A DNA stretch of 64,000 nt. Origin: Palsa-506 sp963786975 (GTDB lineage Bacteria > Actinomycetota > Actinomycetes > Streptosporangiales > Streptosporangiaceae). Below are positions 34,899 to 42,924 of this stretch, one piece after another. Position numbers and translations under genes: made by a program. The stretch is from positions 62,001-126,000 of the forward strand of contig CAWBBE010000002.1 of NCBI GenBank assembly GCA_963786975.1, written 5' to 3'. Position 1 is the stretch's first letter. Every line of letters begins with the position of its first letter. The notes beneath the pieces are model-generated. The model did no database searches. It saw nothing but the letters and a program-made list of their open reading frames with translations, and was not told the origin of the DNA.

Positions 34899-36586
34899 CG
34901 CCGGGCCGCCGGGCTGCTCAGCGCCCGCTGCCGGATGCCTCGGAGCCGGTGCAGGACCTCGTTGCCGCCACGGCCGAAGTAGTCGTGCAGCGTCACGTAC
35001 TCGGCGTACAGCTGGTCGTAGACGTCCGCGCTGGCCTGGTCGGGGACGTAGGCACCGGACCGCTTGCGGCCCATCACCAGGGCCGCGGCCGGGACGTCCG
35101 GGTAGGCCCCGGCGGCCACCGCCGCATGCAGCGCCGAGCCGAGTGCCGGGCCCTGCTCCGAGCCGATCAGGCTGAGCGGCCGGCGGGTCACGTCTGCGTA
35201 GATCTGCATGATGGCCTCGTTCCGTATCAGCCCGCCGGCGATGACCAGCTCGGTGACGGGCACCCGGGCGGATTCGAACGCGTCGATGATGACCCTGGTG
35301 CCGAACGCGGTGGCCTCGATCAGCGCGCGGTAGATGTCCGGCGGCCGGGTGGCCAGGGTCAGGCCGGCGATCACCCCGGACAGGTGGTGGTCGACCAGGA
35401 CGCTGCGGTTGCCGTTCATCCAGTCAAGCGCGATCAGGCCGTGCGCGCCGGCCGGCTGCGCGATGGCCTCGGCGGACAGCAGTTCGTGTACCGAGACGCC
35501 GCGCCGCGCGGCGGCGTCGGAGTAGGCCGCCGGGACGCCGTGGTCGGCGAACCAGCCGAAGATGTCCCCGACGGCGCTCTGCCCGGCCTCGTAACCCCAG
35601 CGGCCGGCCACGATCCCGCCGTCGACGACGCCGCACATGCCGGGGACCTCGGCCAGCCCGGCGCCATTCATCACATGGCAGGTCGAGGTGCCCATGATCG
35701 CGACGAGCTGGCCGGGCTCGGTGGCCCCCGCGGCCGGCGGGGTGACATGCGCGTCGACGTTGCCGACGGCCACCGCTATCCCCTCCGGCAGGCCGGTCCA
35801 GTCGGCCGCCTGGCTGGTCAGCGATCCGGCCCGGGTGCCGAGCGGCAGCACCGGGTGCGCCAGCTTGCCGGCCGCGAACGAGGCGAACCGCGGGTCGACC
35901 GCGGCCAGGAACTCGCGGGACGGGTAGTGGCCGTCCTGCCAGATGCCCTTGTACCCGGCCGTGCAGGCGTTCCTGGTCTCCGTCCCGGTCAGCTGCCAGA
36001 TGATCCAGTCGGCCGCCTCGATCCAGCGCTGCGCGCGGGCGTAGCTGCCCGGGTCCTCCTCGAGCAACTGGAGTGCCTTGGCGAACTGCCACTCCGCCGA
36101 GATCTTGCCCCCGTACCTGGCGATCCACGGCTCGCCCAGTTCATGCGCCAGCGCGTTGATCCGGTCCGCCTGCGGCTGGGCGGCATGATGCTTCCAGAGC
36201 TTCGGGTAGGCGTGCGCGGAGCCGGCCAGCCCGGGCAGCTGGCACAGCGGCGTGCCGTCCTGCAGCACCGGCAGCACCGTGCAGGCGGTGAAGTCGGTGC
36301 CGACGCCGGTGACCAGGCCCGGGTCGATCCCGGCCTGGCTGACCGCGGCCGGCACCGCATGCCGGAGCACGTCGCGGTAATCCTCCGGATCCTGCAGCGC
36401 CCAGTCCGGCGGCAGCCGCTCGCCGGTGGCGGCTAGCGTGTCGTCCATGACGCCGTGGCGGTACTCGTGCACCGCGGTGCCGAGCTCCGCGCCGTCGCGC
36501 ACCCGGACGACGAGCGCGCGCCCGGACAATGTCCCGAAGTCCACGCCGATAACGCACGCATCGGGGTTGTTAACGCTAACAGGCAT
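34895..36586 (-). CDS. araB: Ribulokinase
   Basis: AraB phosphorylates L-ribulose. This FGGY-family kinase of 563 residues starts with CVIGVDFGTLSGRALVVRV, has TGVGTDFTACTVLPV, KLWKHHAAQPQADRINALA, the central LVAIMGTSTCHVMN, and the ATP site GGLIRNEAIMQIYADVTRRPL. The ATG at 36586 gives the family N-terminus; no strong ribosome binding site is seen, and a LacI-type operator covers codons 2-6. It follows lacI by 75 bases on the same strand. Confidence 0.92.
   Translation of the reverse strand: MPVSVNNPDACVIGVDFGTLSGRALVVRVRDGAELGTAVHEYRHGVMDDTLAATGERLPPDWALQDPEDYRDVLRHAVPAAVSQAGIDPGLVTGVGTDFTACTVLPVLQDGTPLCQLPGLAGSAHAYPKLWKHHAAQPQADRINALAHELGEPWIARYGGKISAEWQFAKALQLLEEDPGSYARAQRWIEAADWIIWQLTGTETRNACTAGYKGIWQDGHYPSREFLAAVDPRFASFAAGKLAHPVLPLGTRAGSLTSQAADWTGLPEGIAVAVGNVDAHVTPPAAGATEPGQLVAIMGTSTCHVMNGAGLAEVPGMCGVVDGGIVAGRWGYEAGQSAVGDIFGWFADHGVPAAYSDAAARRGVSVHELLSAEAIAQPAGAHGLIALDWMNGNRSVLVDHHLSGVIAGLTLATRPPDIYRALIEATAFGTRVIIDAFESARVPVTELVIAGGLIRNEAIMQIYADVTRRPLSLIGSEQGPALGSALHAAVAAGAYPDVPAAALVMGRKRSGAYVPDQASADVYDQLYAEYVTLHDYFGRGGNEVLHRLRGIRQRALSSPAARR
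36567..36581. promoter_or_regulatory. LacI-type operator at the araB start
   Basis: TTGTTAACGCTAACA lies over the first codons of araB. The half-sites TGTTAAC and GCTAACA are inverse copies at 6 of 7 positions around a central CG, the usual shape of LacI/GalR-family operators. Its place beside lacI suggests direct control of araBDA, here by blocking elongation or start. Confidence 0.55.
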
Positions 36587-36661
36587 GACTGGCCCAAAGC
36601 ATCCGTTAATACCCTTCCTGGCTGGCCAAGGCTGGCAGTCCAATCCTGGCGAGGACGGCGG

Positions 36662-37702
36662 TCAACGCCGGTACCGGGTGGTGCTGGACCGCACCACCAG
36701 CTCGGGCACCACGGGCAGCCGCGAGCCCGCCGTCTCGAACCCGGAGATCCGGTCCACCAGCAGGCGCAGGGCCCGCCGGCCAAGCTCGCCGAAGTCCTGC
36801 CGCACCGTGGTGAGCGGCGGCAGGAAGTACCCGGCCTCCGGGATGTCATCGAAGCCGACGACGCTGACATCCTCGGGGACCCGGCGGCCGCGCTCGGCCA
36901 GCGCACGGAGCAGGCCGAGCGCCATGTGGTCATTGGCGCAGAAGACGGCGCTCACGTCGGGCGTCTGCGCGAGCTGGTGGCCGATCTCGTAGCCGGACCG
37001 CGACGACCAGTCCCCGGCCAGCACCTCGGGCTCGGCCGCACCCGCCGACCGGACCGCCTGCAGCCAGCCCTCGGTGCGCTCGCGGGCATCCAGCCAGGAG
37101 CCAGGCCCGCCCACGTGATGGACGGTCTGATGGCCGAGATCCAGCAGGTACTGGGTAGCGCGGGCGGCGCCGGCCACGTTGTCCACCGCGACCGAGGCAA
37201 TCTGCGCCCTGGTGCCGCAGCCGACGGCGACCAGCGGGACGTGCGCGGGCACGCCGTTGAGCGCGGCCACCGCCGATGTCTGCGGCGCGATGACGATAAT
37301 TCCCTCCACGGCCTGGCCGAGGAACCGGTCCACCGCGTCGAGCACGCCGCGGTGGTCGAGCGCGGGCAGGCTGGCGATGCTGACGAAATAGGCGTGCCGG
37401 GCCGCCCGCTCGATGCCGTAGAGCATCGAGGCAGGGCCGTAGAGGGTGGTATCGAAGCTGATCACGCCGAGCGTGTGGGTGCGCCGGGTGACCAGCGCGC
37501 GCGCCGCGGCGTTCGGCCGGTAGGCCAGCTCGCGGATGGCCGCGAGTACTTTCTCCCTGGTCTGCGGCCTGACGTTGGGATGCTGGTTCAGCACTCGCGA
37601 GACGGTCTGGTGGGAAACCCCGGCGAGCCTGGCGACGTCCGCCATCACCGGCGGCCGGGCCGTGCCCGTCAGGCTCGCATGACGGGTCCCGGCAGGCGCC
37701 AC
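36662..37702 (-). CDS. LacI-family transcriptional regulator
   Basis: This 346-residue protein has the LacI helix-turn-helix and hinge (MADVARLAGVSHQTVSRVLN, then RPQTREKVLAAIRELAYRPN) and a periplasmic-binding-like effector domain with TLGVISFDTTLYGP, VDNVAGAARATQYLLDLGHQ, VFCANDHMALGLLRAL and VSVVGFDDIPEAGYFLPPLTTVRQ. GGAGG lies 6-7 bases before the GTG. It is directly upstream of araB and probably responds to arabinose or a related sugar. Operator-like sites lie 55-70 bases upstream of its start and at the araB start. Confidence 0.92.
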   Translation of the reverse strand: MAPAGTRHASLTGTARPPVMADVARLAGVSHQTVSRVLNQHPNVRPQTREKVLAAIRELAYRPNAAARALVTRRTHTLGVISFDTTLYGPASMLYGIERAARHAYFVSIASLPALDHRGVLDAVDRFLGQAVEGIIVIAPQTSAVAALNGVPAHVPLVAVGCGTRAQIASVAVDNVAGAARATQYLLDLGHQTVHHVGGPGSWLDARERTEGWLQAVRSAGAAEPEVLAGDWSSRSGYEIGHQLAQTPDVSAVFCANDHMALGLLRALAERGRRVPEDVSVVGFDDIPEAGYFLPPLTTVRQDFGELGRRALRLLVDRISGFETAGSRLPVVPELVVRSSTTRYRR

Positions 37703-37757
37703 GTCAATCCTCCCCTCCGGCCGGGTCCGCCGCTATCTTGGGCGACACGTGAAGTGA

Positions 37758-37773
37758 TTGTTATCGCTCACAA
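37758..37773 (-). promoter_or_regulatory. lac-operator-like site upstream of lacI
   Basis: On the minus strand this reads TTGTGAGCGATAACAA, with half-sites matching at 6 of 8 positions. It shares GTGAGCG and ACAAT (the next base is T) with the two 17-nt sites in front of the sugar ABC operon and the secreted epimerase gene. It lies 56 bases upstream of the lacI start and so could give autoregulation. Confidence 0.6.
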
Positions 37774-37847
37774 CGTGACGGTCAAGTATCACCCGGCGCT
37801 AGGAGCCGCGGAAACACCACAGTGCCCCCATTCGCCTGCTGCGGATT

Positions 37848-37900
37848 CTTAGCGGTTAACATTTATCCGGCTCAGACCGGCTCGATCTTAACCACTGATA
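37848..37900 (+). repeat. Nested inverted-repeat element, copy A
   Basis: The arms CTTAGCGGTTAAC (37848-37860) and CTTAACCACTGATA (37887-37900) are inverse copies with one change, separated by 26 bases. Inside them CCGG (37867-37870) and CCGG (37877-37880) form a second small inverted repeat. The element aligns without gaps to copy B at 57314-57366, with identical spacing of all four arms and a shared CCACTGAT then CACCC flank. It is AT-rich for this chromosome. Confidence 0.75.
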
Positions 37901-37935
37901 CTGCACCCCCCTGCCACACCACACCAGCCTGGGCG

Positions 37936-38293
37936 GCGAGGGGAGGCGAGCCCGGGGCGAGGCTGGCGCGGCGCGGGCGCCGGGCGAAGGGCCGGGCGAG
38001 CCCGGGCGACGCTAGCGCGGCGCGGGCGCCGGGCGAAGGGCCGGGCGAGCCCGGGCCAAGCTGGCGCGGCGCGGATGGCGGGCGAAGGGCCGGGCGAGCC
38101 CGGGCGACGCTGGCGCGGCGAGGGCGGCGAGGGCGGCGAGCGCGGCGAGGGCGGCGAGCGCGGCGCGGATGGCGAGCGCGGCGCGGGCGGCGAGCGCGGC
38201 GAGGGCGGCGAGCGCGGCGCGGATGGCGAGCGCGGCGAGGGCGGCGAGCGCGGCGCGGGCGGCGGGCGCGGTGCGGGCGGCGGGCGAAACGGG
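37936..38293. repeat. Minisatellite between lacI and galK (49-bp and 9-bp based arrays)
   Basis: This stretch of the 591-base lacI-galK spacer holds no convincing gene. GGGCGAAGGGCCGGGCGAGC recurs at 37982, 38031 and 38080, an exact 49-bp period, with a decayed copy before it. From about 38110 to 38285 a shorter GGCGAGCGC unit takes over, with a higher-order period of 54 bases (GCGCGGATGGCGAGCGCGG at 38164 and 38218). A period of 49 breaks any reading frame, so the long open frames here are artefacts of composition. Confidence 0.85.
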
Positions 38294-39475
38294 CTAACTG
38301 GCACCGGCCGGGCCGGTCATTACGCGGTGCGCACCCGCCGACGGCGTCGCGTCAAGGAATCGCGGCGGCCGCCAGCCCCGGCGGCCGAACTCATCGGTGA
38401 CCGCCGCCCCGACCCGTGGCGAATCGGACGCCCCGGCTAGCGCGATCACCGAGCCGCCGAAGCCGCCGCCGATCATCCGCGCGCCCAGCGCGCCCGCCCC
38501 GGTGGCGGCATCGACTGTCGCGTCCGCCTCCGGCCAGGAAATCTGAAAGTCATCACGGAGCGAAGCATGCGAGGCCGTGAGCAGGGCGCCGACCGCGCTG
38601 AGCTGGCCGGCCCGCAGCAGCCGCACGGTCTCGCCGACGCGCTGATTCTCGGTGAAGACATGCCTGGCCCGGCGGGCCAGCGGGCCAGTCAGCTGCCGGG
38701 CTATCTGCGCCGCGTCCGCGATGTCCCGCAGCGACCGCAGCCCCAGCGCCCGTGCGGCCTGCTCGCATTCGCCGCGCCTGCTCGCGTAGTCCCCGCCGGC
38801 CAGCTCGCGCCGGGCGCCGGTATCGATCACGAGCAGCTCCAGGCCGTACGCGGCCGGGTCGAACGGGACTCCGGCCGTCTCGGATGTGCGGCAGTCGAGC
38901 AGCAGCGCCTGGCCTGGCTGGCAGAGCAGCGACGCAGACTGATCCATGATCCCGCACGGCACGCCGACGAAGTCATTCTCGGCCCGCTGGGCGATCAGCA
39001 CCAGCTCGGACCTGGGCACGGCCAGCTGGTACAGGTCGCTCAGCGCGAGCGCGACCGCGCATTCCAGCGCGGCCGATGACGAGAGGCCGGCGCCGCGCGG
39101 CAGGTCGGAGTCGATGGCCAGGCTGACGCCCGGCACCGGATGGCCCGCCGCCCGCAGGGCCCAGACAACGCCGGCCGGGTACCCGGCCCAGCCCGGAATC
39201 GCGCCGGGCGCCAGCGAGTCGATCCGGATGGCAATGCTGCCGCCGGGTGCCTGGCGGGACAGCAGCTCGACGATGCCGTCCTCGCGGCGGCCGGCCGCCG
39301 CGAGGATTCCCCGGCTCAGCGCGAAGGGCAGCACGAAGCCCTCGTTGTAGTCGGTGTGCTCGCCGATCAGGTTGACCCGGCCGGGTGCCAGCCAGGCACC
39401 TGCCGGAGCCGTCCGGAAACACTCGGCGAACCAGGCCGCGCAATCGCGTGCCCAGTCTGCCGCGGTCTTGCTCAC
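38294..39475 (-). CDS. galK: Galactokinase
   Basis: GalK makes galactose 1-phosphate, the first cytoplasmic Leloir step. This GHMP-family kinase of 393 residues has the substrate motif PGRVNLIGEHTDYNEGFVL (about residues 31-49), the ATP loop PRGAGLSSSAALECA, the catalytic aspartate region VPCGIMDQSASL, and GARMIGGGFGGSVIAL near the end. Length is normal. It is the last gene of the operon binding protein-permease-ATPase-galT-galK, but is set apart from galT by 238 bases filled with a 27-bp tandem repeat, and it is followed by another minisatellite. Confidence 0.95.
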   Translation of the reverse strand: MSKTAADWARDCAAWFAECFRTAPAGAWLAPGRVNLIGEHTDYNEGFVLPFALSRGILAAAGRREDGIVELLSRQAPGGSIAIRIDSLAPGAIPGWAGYPAGVVWALRAAGHPVPGVSLAIDSDLPRGAGLSSSAALECAVALALSDLYQLAVPRSELVLIAQRAENDFVGVPCGIMDQSASLLCQPGQALLLDCRTSETAGVPFDPAAYGLELLVIDTGARRELAGGDYASRRGECEQAARALGLRSLRDIADAAQIARQLTGPLARRARHVFTENQRVGETVRLLRAGQLSAVGALLTASHASLRDDFQISWPEADATVDAATGAGALGARMIGGGFGGSVIALAGASDSPRVGAAVTDEFGRRGWRPPRFLDATPSAGAHRVMTGPAGAS

Positions 39476-39530
39476 GGCGGCGCGGCCAGCCGCAGGACAG
39501 CCGGCCGGCCCAGCGGCCGCGAGCGGACCA

Positions 39531-39719
39531 TCCCGGAAGGCACCCGCCTGCTCGCCGTCCCGGAAGGCGCCCGCACGCGGACCGTCCCGGAAGGCACCCG
39601 CATGCGGGCCGCCCCGGAAGCCGACTGCGCGCTCACGGTCCCGGAAGGCGCCCGCCTGCCGGCCGCCCCGGAAGCCGACTGCGCGCTCAGAGTCCCGGAA
39701 ACCGGCCGCCTGCTCACCG
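39531..39719. repeat. 27-bp tandem repeat, seven units, between galT and galK
   Basis: The word (T/C)CCCGGAAG starts at 39531, 39558, 39585, 39612, 39639, 39666 and 39693, an exact 27-bp period for seven units that runs into the galT stop codon. On the plus strand this would read as nonapeptides of the form PEGxRxxxV or PEADCALxV. No start or ribosome binding site supports translation. Confidence 0.9.
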
Positions 39720-40967
39720 GGCCTCGCGAAGCCGCAGCGCCGCCGTTTCCGGCACCACGTCGTTGATCCAGACTCCCATTCCGGACTCCGTCCCGGCGAG
39801 ATACTTCAGCTTGCCCGGCGCCCGCCGGACCGACATCACTCGCAGGTGCAGCCCGAACTCGCTCCGGGCGGCGGCGGCGCCGGATGGTGCCTGATACCAG
39901 GCCGCGATGTACGGCGGCAGAGCGCCGAAGAGCGCGTCGAAGCGCCCCAGCACGTCCAGGTAGATCTCGCAGAAGCCGTCGCGGGCCGCGCCGCCCAGGG
40001 CTGGCAGGTCGGGAACCCGGGAAGCCGGGAAGAACAGCACCTCGTACGGCCAGCGCGCCGCGGCGGGCACGAAGGCCGTCCAGTGCTCGTTGCGGGCCAC
40101 CACCCGGGTGCCCGTCGACAGCTCGCTGGCGACAACATCGTCGAAGAGGTTGCCGTGACCGCCGCGGGCATAGGCCGCGGCCTGGCCGAGCAGTTGCCGG
40201 GTGCGCGGGGTCACGAACGGGAATCCGTAGATCTGGCCGTGCGGGTGATGCAGCGTGACGCCGATCTCCTCGCCCTTGTTCTCGAAGCAGTACACCTGCC
40301 GGATGCCGTCCATCGCGCCGAGCACGGTACTGCGGTCCGCCCATGCCTCCACCACCGTGCGGGCCCGGCGCGGGGTCAGGTACGCGAAGGCCGAGTCATG
40401 ATCGGCGGTGAAGCAGACCACCTCGCAGCGGCCGGTTGCCGGGCGCCGCGCGGTGAGCAGGTCATCCCCGCCCGGCCCGTCGCCGCTCAGCCAGCCGCCG
40501 GCCTCCGCGCCCGGGCCGCCGCCGCCCGGCCAGCCGCCGGGCTCCCCGCCGACGCCCGGGCCGCCGCCGGCCGTGGCCGGAGCAGCGGCGGCATCAGGTC
40601 CGGCTGGCCGCGCGCCGGACAGGGAGGGGAACCGGTTCTCGAACACCACCACGTCGTAGTCGTCGGCGGGTATCTCGGTCGGCCGTCCCGGCCGGGACGG
40701 GCAGAGCGGGCACTGCTCCTGCGGCGGCAGGAACGTCCGGCCCTGCCGCTGGGCGGCTATCACCACCCATTCGCCGACCAGCGGATCCCACCGCAGGCCC
40801 GGCTGCGGCGCGGCACCGGGCTCCGGCTCGCCGCCGAGGTCACGCGTATCGGGTATCAGCGCGCGCCCGGATCCGGGTGCCTCATCGAAGTAGATGATCT
40901 CGCGCCCGTCGGCGAGGTGCCCGCCGCTCTTCCAGACCGCGACGGGCGCCGCGGTGGCCTCATGCAC
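39714..40967 (-). CDS. galT: Galactose-1-phosphate uridylyltransferase
   Basis: GalT exchanges UMP between UDP-glucose and galactose 1-phosphate. The 417-residue protein has the zinc pair CPLCPSRPGRPTEI, VFENRFPSL, and the catalytic HPHGQIYGFPFVTPRT with the histidine nucleophile, then VARNEHWTAFVPAAARWPYEV and AGTESGMGVWINDVVPE. An Ala/Gly/Pro insert of about 55 residues follows FENRFPSL and is not typical. The GTG at 40967 overlaps the end of the ABC ATPase gene by eight bases, so the sugar transporter and galT are one transcript. The longer open frame to 41072 lies inside the ATPase gene. Confidence 0.93.
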   Translation of the reverse strand: MHEATAAPVAVWKSGGHLADGREIIYFDEAPGSGRALIPDTRDLGGEPEPGAAPQPGLRWDPLVGEWVVIAAQRQGRTFLPPQEQCPLCPSRPGRPTEIPADDYDVVVFENRFPSLSGARPAGPDAAAAPATAGGGPGVGGEPGGWPGGGGPGAEAGGWLSGDGPGGDDLLTARRPATGRCEVVCFTADHDSAFAYLTPRRARTVVEAWADRSTVLGAMDGIRQVYCFENKGEEIGVTLHHPHGQIYGFPFVTPRTRQLLGQAAAYARGGHGNLFDDVVASELSTGTRVVARNEHWTAFVPAAARWPYEVLFFPASRVPDLPALGGAARDGFCEIYLDVLGRFDALFGALPPYIAAWYQAPSGAAAARSEFGLHLRVMSVRRAPGKLKYLAGTESGMGVWINDVVPETAALRLREAR

Positions 40968-41739
40968 TGCGGTGGCGCGCCTCCAGCGCTGCCCGGTACT
41001 CGGCCACGACCAGGTCGGTAAGTTCCGCCACCGAGGTATCCGCACTGCGCTTGTCCAGGGTGATCTCGCCATGCTGGAGCAGGTTCACCCGGTCGCATAC
41101 CTCGAGCACCTGGCCGTAGTTGTGCGCGATGATGATGGTGGACACCTCGCCGCGGCGTTTGAGGTCGCGGACCAGGTCGAGGATCATCGCCGCCTCCTTG
41201 GCGCCCATGGCGGCCAGCGGCTCGTCCAGCAGCAGGATCTTCGCGTCGGAGTAAACCGACCTGGCCACCGCTATGGCCTGGCGCTGCCCGCCGGACAGCT
41301 TGGCGACCTGCACGTCGACCGACGGGATGCCGACCCCCATGTTCGCCAGGTATTCCCTCGACAGGCGGCGCATGGACTTGTTGTTCAGCAGCGGCCAGTG
41401 CACCTTCTCGCGCTTAAGGAACATGTTGTGGTACACGGTGAGCTCATTGATGAGCGCGAGATCCTGGTAAACCGCATCCACCCCGAGCGAGCGGGCATGG
41501 TCGACGGACTTGAACGTCACTTCCTCCCCTCGCAGCACGACCCGCCCCGAGTCGGGCTGCTGGAAGCCGCACAAGATCTTCAGCAGGGTGGACTTGCCGG
41601 CCCCGTTGTCGCCGATCAGGCCGAGTACCTCGCCCTTGGCCAGCCGCAGGTTAACGTCCGTGAGCGCCGTCACCGCGCCGAACCGCTTGCTGATGTGCTC
41701 GACCCGCAGGACGTCCTCTTCCTGCATCTCCGCGGTCAT
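40960..41739 (-). CDS. Sugar ABC transporter ATP-binding protein (single-domain, FrcA type)
   Basis: This 259-residue ATPase has Walker A GDNGAGKST, Q-loop region VDAVYQDLALINELT, the signature LSGGQRQ, Walker B ILLLDEP and the H-loop IIIAHN. It has only one nucleotide-binding domain, unlike RbsA or MglA with two, so it resembles FrcA-type proteins and presumably works as a homodimer. Its ATG shares one base with the permease stop (TGATG). It is directly coupled to galT downstream, which points to galactose or a galactoside as cargo (inference). Confidence 0.93.
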   Translation of the reverse strand: MTAEMQEEDVLRVEHISKRFGAVTALTDVNLRLAKGEVLGLIGDNGAGKSTLLKILCGFQQPDSGRVVLRGEEVTFKSVDHARSLGVDAVYQDLALINELTVYHNMFLKREKVHWPLLNNKSMRRLSREYLANMGVGIPSVDVQVAKLSGGQRQAIAVARSVYSDAKILLLDEPLAAMGAKEAAMILDLVRDLKRRGEVSTIIIAHNYGQVLEVCDRVNLLQHGEITLDKRSADTSVAELTDLVVAEYRAALEARHRSA

Positions 41740-42782
41740 CAGGCCTTGCCTCCCCTTCGGAGCCGTGCCAGCTGCACGTTCGCGATCATGGCGACCAGGA
41801 TTGCCGCGCCGAGGATGACGAAGAACGGGTTGGCGCTGATGCCGAGCAGGTTGAATCCGTCGGTCAGGATCGCCAGCACCAGCGAGCCGAGGAACGCGCC
41901 GATGACCGTGCCGGATCCGCCGGCCAGCGCCGTGCCGCCGATGACGGCGGCGGCCACCGCGTAGAACATCGGCTGGTACCCGCCGGAACTTGGGTCGATC
42001 GAGTCGGTGCGGAACGCCTCCTGCATCCCGACGAGTGCTCCCATGAATCCCGTGATCATGAAGGCGCCCATCTTGATGTTGGCAGTCCTGATGCCGGCCT
42101 CGGCGGCACCGAGAATGTTGCCGCCCGTCGCGATGGTGTGCAGGCCCCATCGGGTGCGGGTCAGCACGATATGGAAGATGATCACGAGCACGACCGCCCA
42201 GGTGATCTCGGCCCAGGCATAGGTGCCGACCCAGTGCCCGATCCCCTCGGCCTTGGGCGGGATGTTCACCGGCACGGCATTGGAGGTGATGAGCATGATC
42301 CCGTAGAGCACGAACCCTGTCCCGAGCGTGGCGATGAACGACGGCACACGCAGCACGATCGTGATGAACCCGTTGGCCGCGCCCGCGCCGATGCCCATCA
42401 GCAGGGAGATCAGGATGGCCAGCGGCGCCGGGACGCCGTAGAAATCGATCAGGTAGTGCATGAGGAACGGCGAGAAGGCGAAGATGAATCCCACCGACAG
42501 GTCGATCTCGCCGCAGACGAGCAGCAGCACCTCGCCGATGGCGATGATCGCGACCGGGGCCGTGATCTGGGAGATGTTGATGAGGTTGTCTCTGGTCGAG
42601 AAAGCTGGCGCGGCGACCTGGAAGTAGACCACCAGCGCGACGACGACGATGAACACCGTCGCCTCGCGCTGCTCGGCGAAGATCACCAGGCCGCGGCGGA
42701 TACGTGCCCAGATGTGGCCGGATCGCGGTCCGCCATCGGCGGGACTCACTACCCCTGGACTGCGTTCGGCAGTTTCACTCAC
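41739..42782 (-). CDS. Sugar ABC transporter permease (RbsC/FrcC family)
   Basis: This 347-residue membrane protein has about ten hydrophobic segments. Family signatures are ITAPVAIIAIGEVLLLVCGEIDLSVG, GAGAANGFITIVLRVPSFIATLGT and AVIGGTALAGGSGTVIGAFLGS, the last being the cytoplasmic coupling loop. The N-terminal 30 residues are cytoplasmic. It is read between the binding-protein and ATPase genes. No second permease is present, so it should form a homodimer. Confidence 0.94.
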   Translation of the reverse strand: MSETAERSPGVVSPADGGPRSGHIWARIRRGLVIFAEQREATVFIVVVALVVYFQVAAPAFSTRDNLINISQITAPVAIIAIGEVLLLVCGEIDLSVGFIFAFSPFLMHYLIDFYGVPAPLAILISLLMGIGAGAANGFITIVLRVPSFIATLGTGFVLYGIMLITSNAVPVNIPPKAEGIGHWVGTYAWAEITWAVVLVIIFHIVLTRTRWGLHTIATGGNILGAAEAGIRTANIKMGAFMITGFMGALVGMQEAFRTDSIDPSSGGYQPMFYAVAAAVIGGTALAGGSGTVIGAFLGSLVLAILTDGFNLLGISANPFFVILGAAILVAMIANVQLARLRRGGKA

Positions 42783-42924
42783 AGCGCCGTCCCGTTCTGT
42801 CCCTCGTGCGGGTTACCTGCAGGCAGCGGGGGCCGGTCTGCCGTATGCAGCCCGGCCGCCCGCAGCCTGCACGTCCTAGCCTCGATGATCCTCCTTGCAA
42901 CTCACCGGGCAACTGCCTAGCCGC

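Noticed and set aside
37822..38440. Arg/Gly-rich and Ser/Pro/Arg-rich open frames in the lacI-galK spacer
   Set aside because: The 49-bp period shifts frame at every unit, and the frames lack starts and homologues; they are products of composition.
39531..39719. CRISPR array
   Set aside because: Units are directly adjacent with no unique spacers, and no cas genes are present.
39354..41021. 555-codon plus-strand open frame across galT and the 27-bp repeat
   Set aside because: Antisense to galT, no ribosome binding site, no family; only the repeat part gives regular peptides.
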